Source of the DNA: Sphingomonadales bacterium
Lineage (GTDB): Bacteria; Pseudomonadota; Alphaproteobacteria; Sphingomonadales; Sphingomonadaceae
Direction: 5' to 3'
Length of the DNA: 64,000 bases
Assembly (NCBI GenBank): GCA_009995225.1
Contig: JAACPW010000006.1
Location: 93,683 to 157,682, forward strand
Shown here: positions 60,488 to 64,000 of the stretch, piece after piece
Position numbering within the stretch: the stretch's first letter is position 1
Layout: every line of letters starts with the position of its first letter
Notes under the pieces: model-generated
The model's database searches: none
Told to the model about the DNA's origin: nothing
The model's input: the letters and a program-made list of their open reading frames with translations, nothing else
Position numbers and translations under genes: made by a program

Positions 60488-63400
60488 ATGTCTTTCGCTC
60501 CCTTCGTTCCTCTGCGTGTGCTGTCATCCTATTCGATGCTCGAAGGGGCAATCGATCCCAAGGATATTGCCAAGCTGGCAAAGGAGCGGGGCTATCCCGC
60601 CATTGCGATCTGCGACCGCAACGGCCTTTACGGAATCATGGCGTTCGCCGCCGCCTGCAAGAGCGAAGGCGTGCAGCCGATCATTGGCGCGCTGCTAGGC
60701 GTGGTGCGGGATGATGAACGCGGCACGGTCGATTACCTGCCGCTGCTGGCGCAAGACGATGCGGGCTATGACAATCTGTGCCACCTAGTATCCTCCGCCC
60801 ACCTCGATCGCCCGCTGGAACGCGATCCGCATGTGACGCTGGCCGGCCTTGAAGGCCGCACCGATGGCCTGATCGCGCTGACAGGCGCGAACGAGGGCGG
60901 TCTGACGCGGTTGCTGGCCGAGGGGCAGCACGCCGCCGCCGCGCAGCTGACCGACCGACTGGAGATCCTGTTTCCGGGCCGGCTTTATGTTGAGCTGGCG
61001 CGGCATGGCGATGCCGTGTGCGAACGAGCGGAGGAAGCCCTGATCGACCTTGCCTATGCGCGCGATCTGCCGCTGGTGGCGACCAACCCTGCCAACTTCG
61101 CCGAGCCGCATATGCACAAGGCCCATGACGCCATGTTGTGCATTGCCAACTCGACCCAGATCGATGCGGAGGAACGTCCGCGCTCCAATCCACAGGCCTT
61201 CGTCAAATCGGCGAGCATGATGGAAGAGGCCTTTGTCGACCTTTCTGAAGCGACGGCCAACACGCTGGTGATCGCACAGCGTTGCGCCTTTGCGCCGCCT
61301 TATCGCAAGCCGATCCTGCCCAGTCTTGCCGGCGATCTTTCCGGCGAGGCGCGAATGCTGGCGGAAGATTCGCGCAAGGGCCTGGAAGCTCGCCTTGCCG
61401 CCTATCCCGATCTTACCGAGGATGAACGCAAGGTCTATTTTGACCGGCTTGAGTTCGAGATCAACGTCATCGTCAACATGGGTTTTCCGGGCTACTTCCT
61501 GATTGTGGCCGACTTCATCAAGTGGGCCAAGGAACAGGGCATCCCGGTGGGGCCGGGGCGCGGGTCCGGGGCTGGCTCGGCGGTGGCATGGGCGCTGACG
61601 ATCACCGATCTCGATCCGATCCAGCTTGGCCTGCTGTTCGAACGTTTCCTCAACCCCGAACGCGTGTCGATGCCGGACTTCGATATCGACTTCTGCGAAA
61701 CCCGCCGGGGCGAGGTGATCCGCTATGTTCAGCGCAAGTATGGCGGCGATCACGTGGCGCAGATCATCACTTTCGGCAAGCTGAAGGCGCGTGCGGTGCT
61801 GCGCGATTGCGGGCGGATTTTGCAGATGAGCTACGGGCAGGTCGACCGGCTGTGCAAAATGGTGCCCAACCACCCGACCGATCCCTGGCCGCTGCCGCGG
61901 GCTTTGAACGGTGCGGCCGATTTCAGGCGCGAGTACGATAACGACAAGGACGTGAAGCGGCTTGTCGATCTGGCGATGCAACTGGAGGGGATGCCGCGCA
62001 ACTCATCCACCCACGCGGCGGGCGTGGTGATCGGGGACAGGCCGCTGGCGCAACTGGTGCCGCTCTACCGCGATCCGCGTTCGGATATGCCCGTGACGCA
62101 ATTCGACATGAAATATGTCGAATCCAGCGGCTTGGTGAAGTTCGACTTTCTCGGGTTGAAAACACTTTCGGTGCTGCGCAAGGCGGTCGATCTGCTTGAG
62201 GCGCGAGGCATCACCATCGATTTGGGCGCATTGGCGCTGGATGATGCACAGGTCTACAACCTGATGCAGACGGGCAATACCGTGGGGGTGTTCCAGCTGG
62301 AATCCGAAGGGATGCGCCGGACGCTGAAGGCGGTGAAGCCCACCAATTTCGGCGACATCATCGCGCTCGTTTCGCTCTATCGTCCCGGCCCGATGGACAA
62401 CATCCCGCTGTTTGGTCAGCGCAAGGCGGGCGTGGTGCCGATCGAGTATCCGCACGAAAAACTCGAAGGCATCCTCGCCGAAACCTACGGCATTTTCGTC
62501 TATCAGGAACAGGTGATGCAGGCCGCGCAGGTGCTGGCGGGTTATTCGCTGGGGGACGCAGACTTGCTGCGCCGCGCGATGGGCAAGAAGGTGCAGGCCG
62601 AAATGGACGCCCAGCGCGGCCGCTTCTGCGAAGGCTGCAAGGCCAATTCGGGTATCGAGGCCAAGCGTGCCAACGAGCTGTTCGATTTGATCGACAAGTT
62701 CGCAGGCTACGGCTTCAACAAGTCGCACGCGGCCGCCTATGCGCTGCTCGCTTATCAGACGGCGTGGTTGAAAGCGCATTACCCGGAGGAATTCTACGCC
62801 GCGTCGATGTGCTTCGACATGCACCAGTCGGAAAAGCTGAACGTTTTCGTCGACGACGCGCGGCGCTACCCGAACGGGCAGGGCGGCGTGGAGGTGTTGG
62901 CGCCCTGCATCAACGCCAGTGAGGCCGAGTTCACCGTCGAACAGACCGATCACGGTTACGCCGTGCGTTATGCGCTCGCAGGGATACGCAATGTCGGTGA
63001 AAAGGCGATGGAGTCCATCGTCGCTGAGCGCCAGGCGAGCGGGCCATTTGGCAGCCTCAAGGACATGTTCGAACGCGTGCCGCAGGGCACCATGAACCGC
63101 CGCCAGCTTGAAGGGCTGATCTGCGCAGGCGCCTTCGATACGCTGGAGCCGAATCGCGCTGTGCTGTTCGCCAATGCCGACCTGCTGATGGCGGTGGCCG
63201 ATGCCGCGATCCGCGAACGCTCCAGCGGGCAGGCAGGCCTGTTCGGCGGCGATGCCGGGCCTGCCGAAGACCTGCGCTTGCAGGCGTGCGAGCCATGGTC
63301 TCGCACCGACCGCATGGCCAGGGAGCGCGAGAATTTCGGGTTCTATTTCTCGGCCCACCCGGTGCAGCAATATCGCGATGTCGCTTCGGCCAACGGGGCG

Positions 63401-63988
63401 CGCACCTATCAAAGTCTGATGGAAGCGGGCGGGCCTGCGGGCGGGAAGGGATCGGCCGTGATGGCCGTGCTGGTCGAAGGCATCACCAAGGCGCGCACGC
63501 GCAAGGGTGCAACCTTCGTGCGGGCCGATTTCTCGGATTCTTCGGGCCAGTTTTCTGCCGCCTGTTTTGAAGAGGCGCTGGTGCCGCAATTCGAACGGTG
63601 GGCCGCCGATGGTGAGTGCCTTCTGCTGACAGTGGAGCTCGATTCCCCGAGCGCCGATGAACCGCCGCGTCTTACGGTTCGTGGTGCGCGTCCGCTGGCA
63701 GCAGTCAGCGGGGCGACAGCGATGGAATTGACCGCAGAAATCGCTTCTGTCGAAGCCTTGCGCGAACTTCAGATCGAACTGCAGGCAGCGCAAGGCGAGC
63801 GTCCCACAGGTGTCGGTGAAGTCGTCGTACGCCTGTTGCTCGCCGACGGGGCTGAAGTGCAGGCGCGGCTTGGATCGAATTTTGTTCTCAACGGCGAACT
63901 GGCGGAACGTCTCGCTGCGGTTGAAGGGATCGGCCAAGTCGCGTTGGTGCCGCTGAAGAAGCGCGGCAACCTTCGGCTGGTCGCCTGA
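60488..63988 (+). CDS. dnaE: DNA polymerase III subunit alpha DnaE
   Basis: A 1166-residue replicative polymerase of normal alphaproteobacterial length. The PHP domain (LRVLSSYSMLEGAIDPKDIA, AICDRNGLYGIM) opens the protein. The catalytic palm shows GIPVGPGRGSGAGSAVAWAL and SMPDFDIDFCETRRGEVI with the metal-binding aspartates, then FGKLKARAVLRDCGR and the fingers GYGFNKSHAAAYALLAYQTAWLKA. An HhH and OB-fold C-terminal region follow. The stop at 63986-63988 lies 12 bases before the window end. The ATG at 60488 is preferred over the TTG at 60479. Confidence 0.97.
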   Translation: MSFAPFVPLRVLSSYSMLEGAIDPKDIAKLAKERGYPAIAICDRNGLYGIMAFAAACKSEGVQPIIGALLGVVRDDERGTVDYLPLLAQDDAGYDNLCHLVSSAHLDRPLERDPHVTLAGLEGRTDGLIALTGANEGGLTRLLAEGQHAAAAQLTDRLEILFPGRLYVELARHGDAVCERAEEALIDLAYARDLPLVATNPANFAEPHMHKAHDAMLCIANSTQIDAEERPRSNPQAFVKSASMMEEAFVDLSEATANTLVIAQRCAFAPPYRKPILPSLAGDLSGEARMLAEDSRKGLEARLAAYPDLTEDERKVYFDRLEFEINVIVNMGFPGYFLIVADFIKWAKEQGIPVGPGRGSGAGSAVAWALTITDLDPIQLGLLFERFLNPERVSMPDFDIDFCETRRGEVIRYVQRKYGGDHVAQIITFGKLKARAVLRDCGRILQMSYGQVDRLCKMVPNHPTDPWPLPRALNGAADFRREYDNDKDVKRLVDLAMQLEGMPRNSSTHAAGVVIGDRPLAQLVPLYRDPRSDMPVTQFDMKYVESSGLVKFDFLGLKTLSVLRKAVDLLEARGITIDLGALALDDAQVYNLMQTGNTVGVFQLESEGMRRTLKAVKPTNFGDIIALVSLYRPGPMDNIPLFGQRKAGVVPIEYPHEKLEGILAETYGIFVYQEQVMQAAQVLAGYSLGDADLLRRAMGKKVQAEMDAQRGRFCEGCKANSGIEAKRANELFDLIDKFAGYGFNKSHAAAYALLAYQTAWLKAHYPEEFYAASMCFDMHQSEKLNVFVDDARRYPNGQGGVEVLAPCINASEAEFTVEQTDHGYAVRYALAGIRNVGEKAMESIVAERQASGPFGSLKDMFERVPQGTMNRRQLEGLICAGAFDTLEPNRAVLFANADLLMAVADAAIRERSSGQAGLFGGDAGPAEDLRLQACEPWSRTDRMARERENFGFYFSAHPVQQYRDVASANGARTYQSLMEAGGPAGGKGSAVMAVLVEGITKARTRKGATFVRADFSDSSGQFSAACFEEALVPQFERWAADGECLLLTVELDSPSADEPPRLTVRGARPLAAVSGATAMELTAEIASVEALRELQIELQAAQGERPTGVGEVVVRLLLADGAEVQARLGSNFVLNGELAERLAAVEGIGQVALVPLKKRGNLRLVA

Positions 63989-64000
63989 GCCGCACAAGCA

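Noticed and set aside
62003..63997. 664-codon minus-strand frame opposite dnaE
   Set aside because: Antisense shadow of dnaE with no domain pattern.

Overview
The window is about 63% G+C by eye and gene-dense, with many overlapping start/stop junctions. Gene content points to an alphaproteobacterium of the Sphingomonadales, most likely an Erythrobacteraceae or Novosphingobium-like strain: sphingomonad-type polyhydroxyalkanoate (PHA) genes, BamD/RecN/LigA close together, sdhC-sdhD-sdhA, lolC-lolD, and a dispersed palindromic repeat typical of this order. Taxonomy is inferred from gene content only. I saw no tRNA, rRNA, CRISPR array, insertion sequence or prophage.

Layout. 1-5700: fabG tail, dnaN (sliding clamp), a DUF2855 protein, an N-acyl-D-amino-acid deacylase-type amidohydrolase, an exported glycerophosphodiesterase and a DUF427 protein. 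5800-9300: three small membrane proteins, then phaZ and phaC (PHA depolymerase and synthase). 9440-14560: two tandem PAS-GGDEF-EAL-PilZ proteins with a structured spacer between them. 14600-16430: lepA. 16459-19377: an unrecognised three-gene minus-strand cluster, the best candidate for an undescribed system. 19581-31132: the bamD...recN...ligA neighbourhood, interrupted by an L,D-transpeptidase, a SpoIIAA-like protein, a YdeP-type molybdoenzyme with fdhD, and a lipoprotein hydrolase group. 31146-36331: a glycosyltransferase/CinA-like pair, a YcgG-type haem N-oxygenase with a DUF1989 partner, prmA and two SDRs. 36440-39150: sdhCDA ending in a terminator with no sdhB. 39208-42394: a C13 peptidase, then a BlaI/BlaR1-type regulatory pair with a double operator. 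42419-51911: YpfJ-type metalloprotease, 3-hydroxybutyrate dehydrogenase, M28 peptidase, guaB, rsmB, a TPR protein, rppH and hydrolases. 52039-63988: photolyase, a serine hydrolase, a lone PilZ protein, purF, lolCD, glutathione peroxidase and dnaE.

How they work together. Three genes cover the PHA storage cycle: synthesis (phaC), depolymerisation (phaZ) and oxidation of the released 3-hydroxybutyrate (bdhA, about 35 kb away). DnaN, DnaE, LigA, RecN and photolyase cover replication and repair. BamD, LolCD and the L,D-transpeptidase serve the envelope. Cyclic-di-GMP turnover and sensing is represented by three PilZ-containing proteins.

Data quality. At least five genes are split by an apparent one-base length change at or next to a homopolymer (near 6040, 16880, 21758, 31245 and 41556). 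In each case a one-base correction restores a full-length, family-consistent protein. This looks like sequencing indels rather than five independent pseudogenes, but cannot be settled from sequence alone. These genes are annotated across the break.
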